A stretch of 64,000 nt of DNA from Paragonimus skrjabini miyazakii (taxonomy: Eukaryota; Platyhelminthes; Trematoda; Plagiorchiida; Troglotrematidae), in contig JTDE01001586.1 in assembly GCA_014338405.1 (NCBI GenBank), positions 45,465 to 109,464 of the forward strand, written 5' to 3'. Positions within the stretch are counted from its first letter, which is position 1. Each line of letters opens with the position of its first letter. Under the pieces are notes generated by a model that was given only the letters and a program-made list of their open reading frames with translations, had not been told where the DNA came from and did no database searches. Made by a program: the position numbers and the translations under genes. Below, one piece after another: positions 52,113 to 63,200 of the stretch.

Positions 52113-54257
52113 TGGTTTGAGTCTAAATTAAGTACCGTGCACATTTTATCGTGAATTTCTTTTTCAAATGCACGGTTCAGTTGTCACCATGTAAAAGGTA
52201 GTATTAGACATTAGTTTCGATTTTGTTGGGGCTCATCATTAATGCATGTCAGAGTAGGAATTTAATGTCACCACGTGTGGCAGTTAGTTGACCGTACTAA
52301 TCGGATCGCTAGTGATCTCACACACCCATGACAACATATCTCTCAGGACCGAAAATGTAGTTTAGGGGCATAAGTAGTTTGTGTTTAATGGCTAAAATGT
52401 ATTGAAAGCACACGACTGGTTTCTTGTCTGTTGTCACTGATTTTGACCACCAAACACAGCACTCATACTACCCAACTTCATAAGAAGTGTAATGCTATCT
52501 AGGGACTTGAGGTAGACTCCGTTTCTGCGCAGCTTCAACTAGTGCTCTTAATACCAGAACTGCTCTACGAACTCCACTGAGTCTGAAAAAGACAGCAATG
52601 ATTAACTTGTAAATGAGTTGATAGCAACAACGGAGAATTTACTTATATATTATTTTATGTAAATCATCTTTCTTTGTTTTTCCTTCCTTTTACAGATTTA
52701 AATGAATTTACTGAATGTGAGTTAAATTGTATGATACGATAAGTTGAACAAAAGTTCACAACATCTATTGGGGCATTCAACGTTCATCGTTAAGAAAATA
52801 TGCCAAATTTATACAAACATACTCATGTATATTCACCTGTTTATTTTTATTGACTAAATATGATGAACAGTGTAACCGTACCCACAAATTTCCATTCTGC
52901 GCCAAGAAAACTGTTTATTCTTTAAATTTCCATGTTGAATTTCAAAGATATAATAAGTTATTCTGTCTTGAGGGTACTATTTTCCATATGAGCAGTACAG
53001 TATTTTGTTGCAAAAGAAACAGTACACTTTTGATTAAAGTTGCTTTTATCTACAAAGATCATCTTCAACACACGAAGAATAATCTTGATACAACTGAAGT
53101 CTAAGGTTCAATTTCATGATCTACAGTTCCTCTCAGTTGAAGGTAGTGGTAAACCTGACTCTCCTCTTACTTTGATACTGGTGCTGGAGCAACAGAAATG
53201 GTTCATGAAATTGTTATTTGTATTGAACAACGCGCGTTGTTTGTCGCGATATGGATCAGACAGCTATTGCTTCTTAGGGAACTAAAACAAAAACCAATTT
53301 ATCTGCTTTTATCCCCACATGAGCTTTTCGAATTCCACGGTACATGTCATACACCTCGTTATAGTAGTTATCCACTCTACGTATGCGAAACGAGTTCGCA
53401 TTACGATTCCATCAAAATAACATGTTGTTCTCGATTCGTCCTCCATTAACAGCCTGTATCTATTACCAGTTATCACCGGTAGGATAAATGGACTGAAACT
53501 GTCTGCTTCCAAGAGAGATATGAACCAAAGAGCAGTTATCTGGTTGGAGTGAATGGCAACACTCTGACTACCTAAACAGCCAACAATGCCTTGCAAAAGT
53601 CTGTCGCATCAGTCAATTTTCCTGCAGTTCTTACTGTTTTATAAGTGGACCAGTAAAGGTTGTGACCTACCAACACTATCGTTGTTGTAATCGCCTTGAA
53701 CCACTGAACATGAGGATCATGTAACAGTCTGTCTCGAAAAAGGTGAGTGACATCTTATCAGGAAATCCTGGTTGGTCACGGGTGTTTTATCATACTGACT
53801 TTAACGCAGTACTGCGTTGCGCACGGCTCTCCTCTTATCTCCTACTATAATAAAGTACCGCTGTTCCTCGGACGTTTGTGTGTGCATGCCGGTGTGCACA
53901 ATATCATTTCGTAATCGATCTGCTTATCATGTCCTCGACGTCGCTCTGCAATCGAAGATTCGTCCAATTTGCTCTGAAACGGTAGCCTAACCTTATCAGT
54001 TTAATACGACTATCTACCCACTACAAGTGTCAATGTTTCTTCCACACAATAGCGCGTGAAAAAACCCATGGTTTCTCTTTTCAACAACAAACATTTTCAA
54101 AAAGAATGAAACAAGACCACATGGATGTCAACATGCTTATCTTGAACTAAGATGTGAGAGAATTTTCGCGTCTAGGACAAAACTGTATTGAAAGTTCATT
54201 CATGTCATACTTGTCACAAGGTACACTGTGCCCAGGTTGTACACAAGGGAATGTTGA

Positions 54258-54279
54258 ATATATATATATATATATATAA
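54258..54279. repeat. (AT)n microsatellite
   Basis: About 22 bp of alternating A and T. Confidence 0.9.
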
Positions 54280-56679
54280 TGCTCTATCTAAGGTTGAACA
54301 TTACCAAGTAATTTCACAAACCTTCCCTGCTTTTAGATCATGACGATCAAAAAGGAGATGACGCTTTCCATCTGTCCTACTTTGAATGTGACCGTATTGT
54401 GATCGCATCAGAATAGCCGTTAGAGCCATATTTTAGACGACCCTATTGTAGGGCACCTAGTGAAGTGACTGAGCCTCAACTATGAAACGTTTCAACAAGT
54501 TGATGAACCAGTTTGCACGACATTTTGCGAAAGATAGCGGGTATATTTGGTCTGCACTTTTGCGGTTCCGTAGCGCTAGAACTATCAGAGATAAGCTTCT
54601 GTGTGCTAATTATGGTTATATACCATCAACTACACTTTTTAAGTTTGCAGATTTTAATCGTTTTAATACTTCACAATCACCATGCGTTCATTTTCTACTC
54701 TTTACATCTTCACATCAGTTGGCTGTTATATAAACTGTACGATCAATATGATCCGTCATGATCACTGAAGTGATCTAAATAACTCAAAATCACTATGAAA
54801 GCAATTCAGAATCAGTCTTAGATCCCCAAATTCATGTAATTGAAGCGTCCTCGTGTGTTCCCTCCCGCTCAGTTTCCAGTTGTCGCCTCCCTTATTTTCT
54901 GACAACATTCCTCAACTTTGGGAGACTGTTTTAATCCAGACCATGGTGTACTTGCACTTATCTACTTCACACAGTCTTTTGCCTCTTCATCCTCCCACAA
55001 CATTTTGGCACTTATGAGTAGATGAAGGAGTCTGATGACAGCCAGTACGGGACAAGCATCACACGGATCTACTCTGTCTACTACATCAGCTGATTGACAA
55101 AGCCATAACAAAGGGTCCAATATATACATATCACAGGACAACTGGGATGGAATCAGTGAGTCCAAAGTTGCACATGTTGAACTACTGGCTGTCGTTGCGC
55201 TGTTCATCTAGCAGATGGCATGCGTCTTGACTGCAGTAGATCTTCTACCTCGCATATAGTGTGTGCATATGCATGTGTTTGTTCATTACACAAGACTCGG
55301 TTTCTGCCAGTTTTGCATCCCAAACCTGGTTGTTTTGGAGGTCCGCTCACTATCTTAATCTGATTTGTGCATGGTTTCATTCAGACGTAATACAAACACA
55401 AAGTGCAGTCGTAAACTGAATATGTTATCTGTTGACGTGACCACAGTAAGTTTGCCTACCGCCCTGACCAATTTAACTTATAATTTCAGTCACCCAATTA
55501 GTTGTAAAAACTGAAGCGAATGTAATTTTGATGATACTTTAAACACAACAAACAAAATCTGGGAAAAAACGTTGTATTCAATACTGTTATGCACCTGTTA
55601 GTTTGAATTCAATACGTGCCACTACTAACTGTGGCAAGTGTTTTGCGGATATTTACCACGTTCAGCACAGTATGGAAATCAATATTTGCTTTCGTTGAGC
55701 ATACGTAAAGATGTAATGACTGAGTTACCGACTATCTGCGTGTGATTTTGATTTCCCCATTCAGGGTGTTATTTGTATTGTCTAACTGGATTTGTTTCCG
55801 TCACTCAACGAAATTGACTGTCGTGTGTTGAGTTCCTAAATTCCAGTTCACTTATCTACTATTTGCTGTGGTCAATAAACATAGTATTGCTAGGCTAGCA
55901 GAATGATTCGTCTCTACCAACTCTGTACTGTCTGCTACCTCTTCTGTATCCATTTTGTTTGTGATGATCTGTCTGAATAAGCAATAGTTCCTTTTATGAT
56001 ACATTCACATTCCAGTTAGCCAATGGCATCACACACACACATGTTGACATCGATATGATCAATCTCACCGTGAGGTTCTTTGTATCGGAACCAGTTACTT
56101 TCCTGTTTATGTGCGTACTCTAACGCTCACTTTGACTGGCCTCAGCCAGACTGCAAGTGAACGGCCCATTCGAATATAGGTGTAGTACCTTCCTCTTATC
56201 ATCATATAGTCCATACTATCCTTCCTGCTGCGAATACATCAATGACAAGCTCGTCGGGAATAAGTCATAATGATAAAACAAGTAAATCACGATCTCGTTA
56301 GTAGTTCTGTCATGCTTTACATCTAGTGTACGCTGCATGACAAATTCACTTTCCTCCGTAGACCTCTGATAATTCACATGCAACCACTTCGAATAGAGAT
56401 TTAAAGATTAAGATGAACGATCGTACGAAACCGTCCCAAAATGTTGCCTGTCACCGTTGGTACAATGGGCTTTCTACAATTTGGCTAGGTCATCTTGGTT
56501 TATCGTTGAACGCTTAATCGGACCGATCGATACATCAACGATGAGATTTACTAATAAAGCCCGACCAAAGCACTAACCTAAATTCATAAATTCCGTCGGT
56601 GTCTATCCTGCATATAGTGTTTTACAAACATCAGTTTTTAGTTTATATCGCCAATTTACCAACATATATCTACACATAT

Positions 56680-56724
56680 AAAAATTAGTCCTACAAATAT
56701 ATATATATATAGGATTAATTTTTA
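56680..56724. repeat. AT-cored perfect-looking hairpin
   Basis: TAAAAATTAGTCCTA (56679-56693) pairs with TAGGATTAATTTTTA (56710-56724) with one mismatch, around an AT-alternating loop. Could form a cruciform or be a tiny foldback repeat. Confidence 0.6.
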
Positions 56725-57042
56725 TCTGCACCCACAGTTACAGCTTATACAGACCGGTCGATAAAATACGTCATTTCTCAGCAGTTGAAAAATTTCAATT
56801 AATGTGATTGCAAGGGCTAAAACATCCAGTGAATTACTGGTAGATATTTGAGGATTCTTGTTCAATACAAATTGGACAGCATTCACAATCGACCCTAGGC
56901 CTCTCTAGTTCCCATAGACTTCTTAGTCAACCCCTTCTGATAATTGGGGAAACGTAAAATGAACTATTACATACCAATATGAACAAACTTATTGATAAAT
57001 GGATTGAGAATAACACGTTATGAACAAACTTAGTTGACTTGA

Positions 57043-58758
57043 GATAGAAAGTTCATCGACAGTGACTACTGTCGTTCTATCCTAAACTTTTCGGAGTTGT
57101 TGACACCTCTTATAGATATGTTAAAGGATAACCCCGAGTATTTTGTTTTACCACCTCCGGTTAAGGCTGCATTTTTCACAGCTAAAGAGGCGTTATCACA
57201 AGTGACAACCCTGGTGCACATGCGTGTGAACGAAGATTCGAGTCTCATTTTACAGACCGATGCATCCCAGTCAGCTGTCGGTGCGGGTTTTTCAGCAGGT
57301 TGTGAACGGCCAAACTCAGCCTTTATCATTCTTCTCCCGTAAGCTTCAACAAATGCAAACGCATTATAGTACCTTCGGTCGCGAGTTGCTGGCCATCCTT
57401 CTTGCCATTAAACATTTCCATCACCTGTTGGAAGGCAGGCGTTTTACTATTTTTAGAGACCATAACCCACTTATTTGTTCTTTTGACGCAAACCTGACCG
57501 TTATTCCCCGAGGGAGATTCTACAGTTAGACTACATTTCCCAGATAGCAACAGGCATACAGTATATCGCGGGAGATAAAAACACACCTGAAGCTTTATCC
57601 AGAGTGACCTTTAGTGGCCTAGACCGAACTGACACCGTTGATTTGAACGCATTAGCTTGAGAACAAGATAGTGATTTGGAATTGCAGCAACGTTGCACAT
57701 TTTCTTCACCCAAACTTCGGAGTTGCCTCTAGCCAACTGTGAAGGCACAATCATATATGATACCACGACGGTCAGCTCTCGTTTGTTTGTACCAGCAAAC
57801 TTCAGACGCTCAGTTTTGATTAGTCTCCACCACAAGTCTCATCCGAGCATTCGTGCTACCGTCAAGCTCATTTCGGACCTACTTGTATGGCTGAACATAC
57901 GAGAATGAGTGAAAACTTGTCAATACAGCTAAGCATACAGTCACGGCCCCCATCACATTCGCTAACTCCGACGTCCGTTTCAGCCATTTCCATGTTGACA
58001 TAGTCGGGCCGTTGCTGTATTCGAAAGGTCATCGGTATATCCTGAGGTGCACTGACCGTTTTACCTGATGGCCAGTGACAATTCATCTCTCCAACGCGAA
58101 CACCGAAATAGTTGCGCGTGTTCATGGACGGGTGGATCTCAAACTATGGTGTTCCAACTATTGTTACCACTGGTAAAGGGACACAATTTCAACCGGCGCT
58201 TTTCAGAGACTTCAGCCGGTTAATCGGAGTCGACCACATTGAAATCATTGTATATCACCTAGCGTCAAGTGATCTTGTTAGGCATCTTCATCACCACCTG
58301 AAGACTGTTTTAAAAGCCCAGCTAGATCCTCAGCGTTGGAACGATCACTTACCCCTTGTCGTGCTTGGAATTCGGTCGACTATTAAAGAAAACATTGATT
58401 GCAACACCGCAGAATCAGTTTACGGTAAGACACTTCGCATCCCTGGTGAGCTGTTCTACAAATCGAACGCCGGCCAAACTAATTTTGATGCCACTACTTT
58501 CGTATAACAGTTGAAGTCATCCAGTCCCAGCCCACCAGGTTAAACACCAAACAAGAACGTAACGTATTCCAATCTGGACTTTCTGACTTTGTTTTCGTTC
58601 CTGTTGACGCCGTTAAGGCGCCTCTCCAGAAACCACACTCTGACCCATTCCATGTGATTAAGCGATGTCCCAATTTCTTTATGATCGATCGCAATGGATC
58701 CCACGATACAGTGAGCATTGACAGACTTAAAGCTGCATACCAATGTGAACAAATTTAG
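57043..58758 (+). pseudogene. Ty3/Gypsy retrotransposon pol relic (RT end, RNase H, integrase)
   Basis: Frames shift several times but the domain order is clear. It starts with the end of the reverse transcriptase (FSELLTPLIDML, 57100s), then RNase H with TDAS (Asp at 57259), GREL (Glu at 57383) and RDHNPL (Asp at 57458), then YIAGDKNTPEALSR. The integrase follows: an H2C2-like region (LHHKSHPS, about 57830), a catalytic core entry FHVDIVGPL (Asp at 57997), LPLVVLGIRS and SVYGKTLRIPGE, and a C-terminal GPY/F-like end DTVSIDRLKAAY with the natural stop at 58756-58758. Two of the three D,D,E residues are changed: Gly at 58171-58173 and Arg at 58280-58282. In-frame stops occur near 57652, 57906 and 58066. 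Gag, protease, most of the reverse transcriptase and both LTRs are missing or unrecognised. A dead copy; no product expected. Confidence 0.9.
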
Positions 58759-59832
58759 GTGACTGTTCAGACAAACATAACACGATGGATGTAGAGAAAG
58801 CTTGTAAAAATGAATATAAAACTTCGAAAAATATTGAGCGGTGTGCCCCAGATTAAGTGTTCGTACAGCCAAAAATTAATAACATAATTGCCATTCAGTT
58901 TTATACTACCTTATATGACAACTTATCAGTTTGCACTGGCTACGACCACATAGGTTCAAAGTGACGACCAGGGAATAATTCACAACCTCAAATTTGAAAC
59001 CACCCCACTGACCGTCTTAACCGTTTTATCACAAACATCTCACAAGACTAGCGATCTATACAATTTCTACATTAAGGCATCCTGCTATCCTCTTCATGTG
59101 TCTCCATGTCATTTCACAAGACTGGATGTCAGTTCACAGTGATTGAAGGGGCTTTCCTGGTATTGCTACGTCAAACTCTGAGCAGTTGTCCTAACTGACA
59201 TAGCTTGTTTGAGAGAGAAAGTGGATAGATCACAGTGATGCCTCGATGCTTTTCTGCGGCTTACGTCAACCAGCATGGTAACCAAATGAAATCAGCGGAC
59301 GTTCATTGTGCACACCTAAAATGCAGCTTTGTTCTCCAAAATGGGGATTGTTTTATCTAGGTCATAATTCATCCGTTCTATCACCAAGTATGCTGAGACT
59401 ACCATGATCCACTTGTGCATGTTCTTCCCACTTGATTAGAAGACATGTCGGAGTAAATCCTCATACAGCTTCGGGGCTTCAGTATGAGGTCTCTGTTTTC
59501 ACTCCCCGCTCCACTGTGTCGGTATGATCCGTTTAGTTCGAAGGAATCTGGGTATGTACTTACAAAAATCCCTGAGTCACCTTAACTCGGTTTAAAGTAA
59601 GTGAGGTAAAGTGAGCTTGGTTGGTAGAAGAAAGGTCTGTGGGTAGACTCCCTTCAGGGTGTCTCCACTTTACAAACTCCAACAAGAATGAGACCAGCCG
59701 AGGGATGTTTAACCAAGGAATGACATTGTGAAAATTAAGGTATTTGGCAAAGAATTAACCAGAGGCTCGAACACTGTGGTTCTGCTATCAATTTTTTCTG
59801 TTGATTGACGCATTACCTATGTTAAGCTCTTA
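58759..59832. other. Anonymous sequence after the Ty3/Gypsy relic
   Basis: If the element kept a 3' LTR it should begin here, but no LTR-like promoter/polyA pair was recognised. No gene seen. Confidence 0.4.
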
Positions 59833-60070
59833 CAGATTACTGATGAGTAGTCGAGATTTGGTTAATTTCAAGTTGTACATCACCTACAATTGATCCCAAC
59901 TGTCGCATTTCCATAAGCTTTCCAGTCGATCCCTATCGAAAAGAAGCACTAGACTTAAGTTTCACTTTTGTTAGAGTTCATTAGTAGTGCATATCCTTGC
60001 CATGGCAGAGATTAGAACTTCAGCCACGCTTGCATGAAACAACCATGTTGACCACTGCGCCATTGCCCAC
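59833..60070 (-). mobile_element. Hammerhead-bearing SINE-like element (copy 5a)
   Basis: On the minus strand: A-box-like AATGGCGCAGTGGTCAAC (about 60041-60058), B-box-like GAAGTTCTAATCTC, hammerhead (59946-59990) and a tail TGTACAACTTGAAATTAACC followed by CTACTCATCAGTAATC. This last motif recurs at the unit junction at 21.74 kb and marks the start of a further unit, hinting that this copy also came from a tandem template. Immediately adjacent to the opposite-strand copy 5b. Confidence 0.8.
59946..59990 (-). ncRNA. Hammerhead ribozyme relic (copy 5a)
   Basis: Minus strand: GCACTA (stem I), CTAATGA (core CUGANGA with G to A), stem II ACTCT-AACA-AAAGT with one mismatch, intact GAAA, CTTAAGTC with an intact GUC cleavage triplet, and TAGTGC that pairs perfectly with GCACTA. 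The change of the core G predicts loss of cleavage. Confidence 0.7.
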
Positions 60071-60265
60071 ACACTAGGCATGACCGAAAGTGGGAAAGCG
60101 TGACCGGAGTTCTATCCCCAGTCGTTGCAAGAATATACACTACTGACGAGCTCTTACAAAAGCGAAACTCGAGTCTAGCGCTTTTTTTCTAGAGAGGCTG
60201 ACTGGAAAGTCTATCTGAATGCGAAGCTTGTGACCAAATATGAGTAGTGTTCAACTTGAAACCAA
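60071..60265 (+). mobile_element. Hammerhead-bearing SINE-like element (copy 5b)
   Basis: Plus-strand copy lacking most of the 5' region and A box, with B-box-like CGGAGTTCTATCCCC (about 60105-60119), the best preserved hammerhead (60136-60181), and a tail AGTGTTCAACTTGAAACC. Together with copy 5a it makes a divergent, roughly palindromic pair of about 430 bp. Confidence 0.75.
60136..60181 (+). ncRNA. Hammerhead ribozyme (copy 5b, best conserved core)
   Basis: All invariant motifs are present: ACACTA (stem I, 5'), CTGACGA, stem II GCTCT-TACA-AAAGC (four of five pairs), GAAA, CTCGAGTC containing the GUC cleavage triplet, and TAGCGC (stem I, 3'; one C·A mismatch with ACACTA region). Cleavage is predicted after the C at about 60174. 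Stem III is the self-complementary CTCGAG with no loop, so a single strand cannot close it well. As in other short-stem-III natural hammerheads, two copies may have to pair. Activity is inferred only. Confidence 0.8.
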
Positions 60266-63200
60266 AATTTTAATTGTGCCCCAAACAACAAGAGCTTGCC
60301 CATCTTTTTTAGACGAAGTTTTGCGCACAAAACAATTTGATTTGTTTGGTATAATTCCTACCCAAACAGAAGGATATATAATCGACGGAATATTTGAAAA
60401 GAGGACAAAACAACTATCCCAGCCGTAGTAATCGGCGGCCTCATCATACAGCCATATGTATGATTTAACACGACCTGCGGCGTTTTTACGCACACCGAAA
60501 ATGTGCTGTCATAACTACTCACAACATTCACAGGACGCCATACTGAGCCCACTTCACCGGAAACCTGTTCACCAAATTTTCTATTCCATTCATGCCGTGG
60601 TTCACTCAATAGTTATTTCAAATGTTCCATGACAAACAATAGCAAACACTTGGTATTTGCCCGGAGGCCAACCTTCTGAGTAGACTTAACAACGAAACAC
60701 ACAGGTTACAATCTGGAGTGAATATAAGTGAACGGAAGAGTAGTTGCTGTAGGGTGTGTGAACATTTTACAGAGCTAAGAAGTACCGGATATAATTCAGT
60801 AACAACTCAGAATGATGTGGCTGATCCAAATATCTATCAGTCACATCCGAGATTGTGCTCGTGGGTTGTCTCGAAGTATCAGTTGTGCCATTCGTTGCCC
60901 CATCTCAAACTTATGATTCTCGTAAGAAACCTACAAACAGATTTATCAGGAATGAGGATCAAACTAGCAATCATTTCGTCACGGACAGCTGCTGCTATCT
61001 ATTACGTATCGTGTCAGTTGTTCATAAACCACTGAATCGAAAAAACGGTTAGTTGGGCACAGTGCCGAAGTCACCACGCCTTTCGGTTTAGCCAATTCGA
61101 TGAGAAACATTGGACACTGAGACTGTCCAACGAGAGGAATATTCTCTTAAAATGCAAATCATACCTCAACTTTCAAGCCCGTTATTGGTTAGAATCTGGC
61201 TCCGGTTTGGCTACTTGACAAGTCCAAATAGACTGACCACAGCGGAGTGTCGGATTGGAGTTGGGTATCGAATGGAAATTATCATGATTCAATATCGGAA
61301 TCTGATGCCCGCTAGCAACATGAAACATATGTTGTCAAGTCGGTATAATAGGAGCATTGATGAATGGCCATAATTACACTAGAAACAGTTCATTTAATAA
61401 ACGCGAGTTTATTGGTAAATCGGTGAACCTGGTTCATCTGAAGTGGTTACACACCATGTGGTTAAACACGCGAACGATTCCAGAAGCATACTTCAATCAG
61501 GAAGTATGCACTGAGCCCATTGTTTAACAAGGTAAACGACGCCACTACCAAGTAGTGGTGCGAAGACAGAAAGGAGCATAAGAACTTTTACGAGAAAGGA
61601 ACGACAGTGGAGCCTGTCATATTGTCTGATTAGAGTGACGTACGATTAATTCTGAGTGGATTTCAGCTTACTGGCGATAATATACTGACATTGCTGTCTG
61701 GTCATGCATCGCACTGACCTTCAAAAATACATACAGCTTTATATTAGTTTACAGTAATTAGTGTGTTCACCCAGGATATGTTAACTGAAGAAGGTACTTT
61801 CGTTGTGCTAAGAAAGTCAAAAGAGGATTGATTAACAAAAATACCGGCTCTGGTAGGATTCGGCAGGGAAGTCCACCGTTTGCCATAAATGTACACTTAT
61901 CAGTCATGTTGTTTTGCTTTATAAGCGTATTAATTGATTTTTGTTTTTTAGTTTTTAGAAATGTTGTCGTCCAGTAACCTCTAGCTTCAACTTCAGGCCT
62001 TGTCCAGAGTTTATCAAGGTTTTTAACGTGGAACACATGACTGTCCTGCGGAATTACTTGGAGATTAATCCTTAACACTGTTGGGTGATTCATATGGTTC
62101 AGTAAGAAGACTAGGCGCGCCCGTCATGGTAGTCATTGGTATTTGAAATTCGGTGTGATAGAAGATGAGGCGATGTTGTGTTGGACAAAATGAATGAGAC
62201 AAGATAGTTACGTAGTAAATTTTCGATCAGTTAGCCACAGGTTAAAGGGACGATCAGTAGACTTTAACTGATCCAACAATGTCAGAGTCTCCATTTGAAG
62301 TGGATGATTAAAAGATGTATGTGACGAGAAGATCGATACATGCTAGAGGTATAGCCTGTCAAGAACAAACCCACAATTTGGGATAGCTATACTCGTCGTT
62401 TGATCTACATTGAAATTCTTCCAAACATACTCCAATGATACTACGTGAAATGAACGTATCAGACATTTGCACACCGAATACGGACGGTCCCCCAATACCG
62501 TGCACATCAACGAACAGTAATACATCCTTGGCTATCATGATACTCATGTCTCAGTTTCAGTGGACCATTTTGGGTCGCTTAGATTGAGAGATACTAAAAT
62601 CAATCATTCTATTCACTGTCAGCGCTAATGGCAATTTCAAAAAAAGCCTCTAACAGTCCGTTGGAAGACTTAATCATTAAAGTGATGCTCAGTCGTTGTG
62701 AAGGTTGGATGCAGGTATGTTAACCACAGTTGAGCCAAAAAGACGCTGACAGATAACAGATCGAAAACTGTTCAACTGTCTTTCTGATGTCAAATGACAA
62801 CTTTGGCAGAGTGCACATAAAGGTTGTGCTATCTGTCAAAGTTCCAACCATCTTAACGACAGAAAGCGTGCGCTGTATCGCACTGTTTGAACGAATGTTT
62901 TCATCTAAATGGTATATGTAGTTGGAATATAACATTAACAGTTTTATTACTTCGGCAAGCCACCAGATCCTAAACCTTGTCACTTACCAGTCAAATTTCT
63001 ATTATTTTTGGATTCATCAGACACAGAAATGAAAGAATTAAGATACCACTTGACAGTTGGACAGAAGTGAGTTGAACTGTGCAGCAGTTCCATCATTGGT
63101 CCTAATTTGACTGCCAGAGAAACTGTCAAGCATAGCTGTTGTCAACCGGCACTACAAGACAAAGGCGGGCCGTCACAATTAAGAAGAACAAACACAAAGG

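Larger units (their letters stand above)
52113..57039. other. Gene-poor stretch with microsatellites only
   Basis: No recognised gene. Simple repeats are at 54258-54279 (AT) and 56030-56042 (AC). An AATAAA-type GTGGTCAATAAACATAGT at about 55869 resembles ATGGTCAATAAACACAGT at 31.5 kb, perhaps from one repeat family. Confidence 0.45.

Noticed and set aside
59842..59870. CTGATGAG just outside copy 5a as a second ribozyme
   Set aside because: No GAAA or paired stem II follows. The motif is part of the unit-junction sequence shared with 21.74 kb on the other strand.
60251..60609. Overlapping minus-strand frames with aromatic-rich sequence as a transposase fragment
   Set aside because: No catalytic motif or zinc finger could be identified, and the opposite strand is equally open in part.
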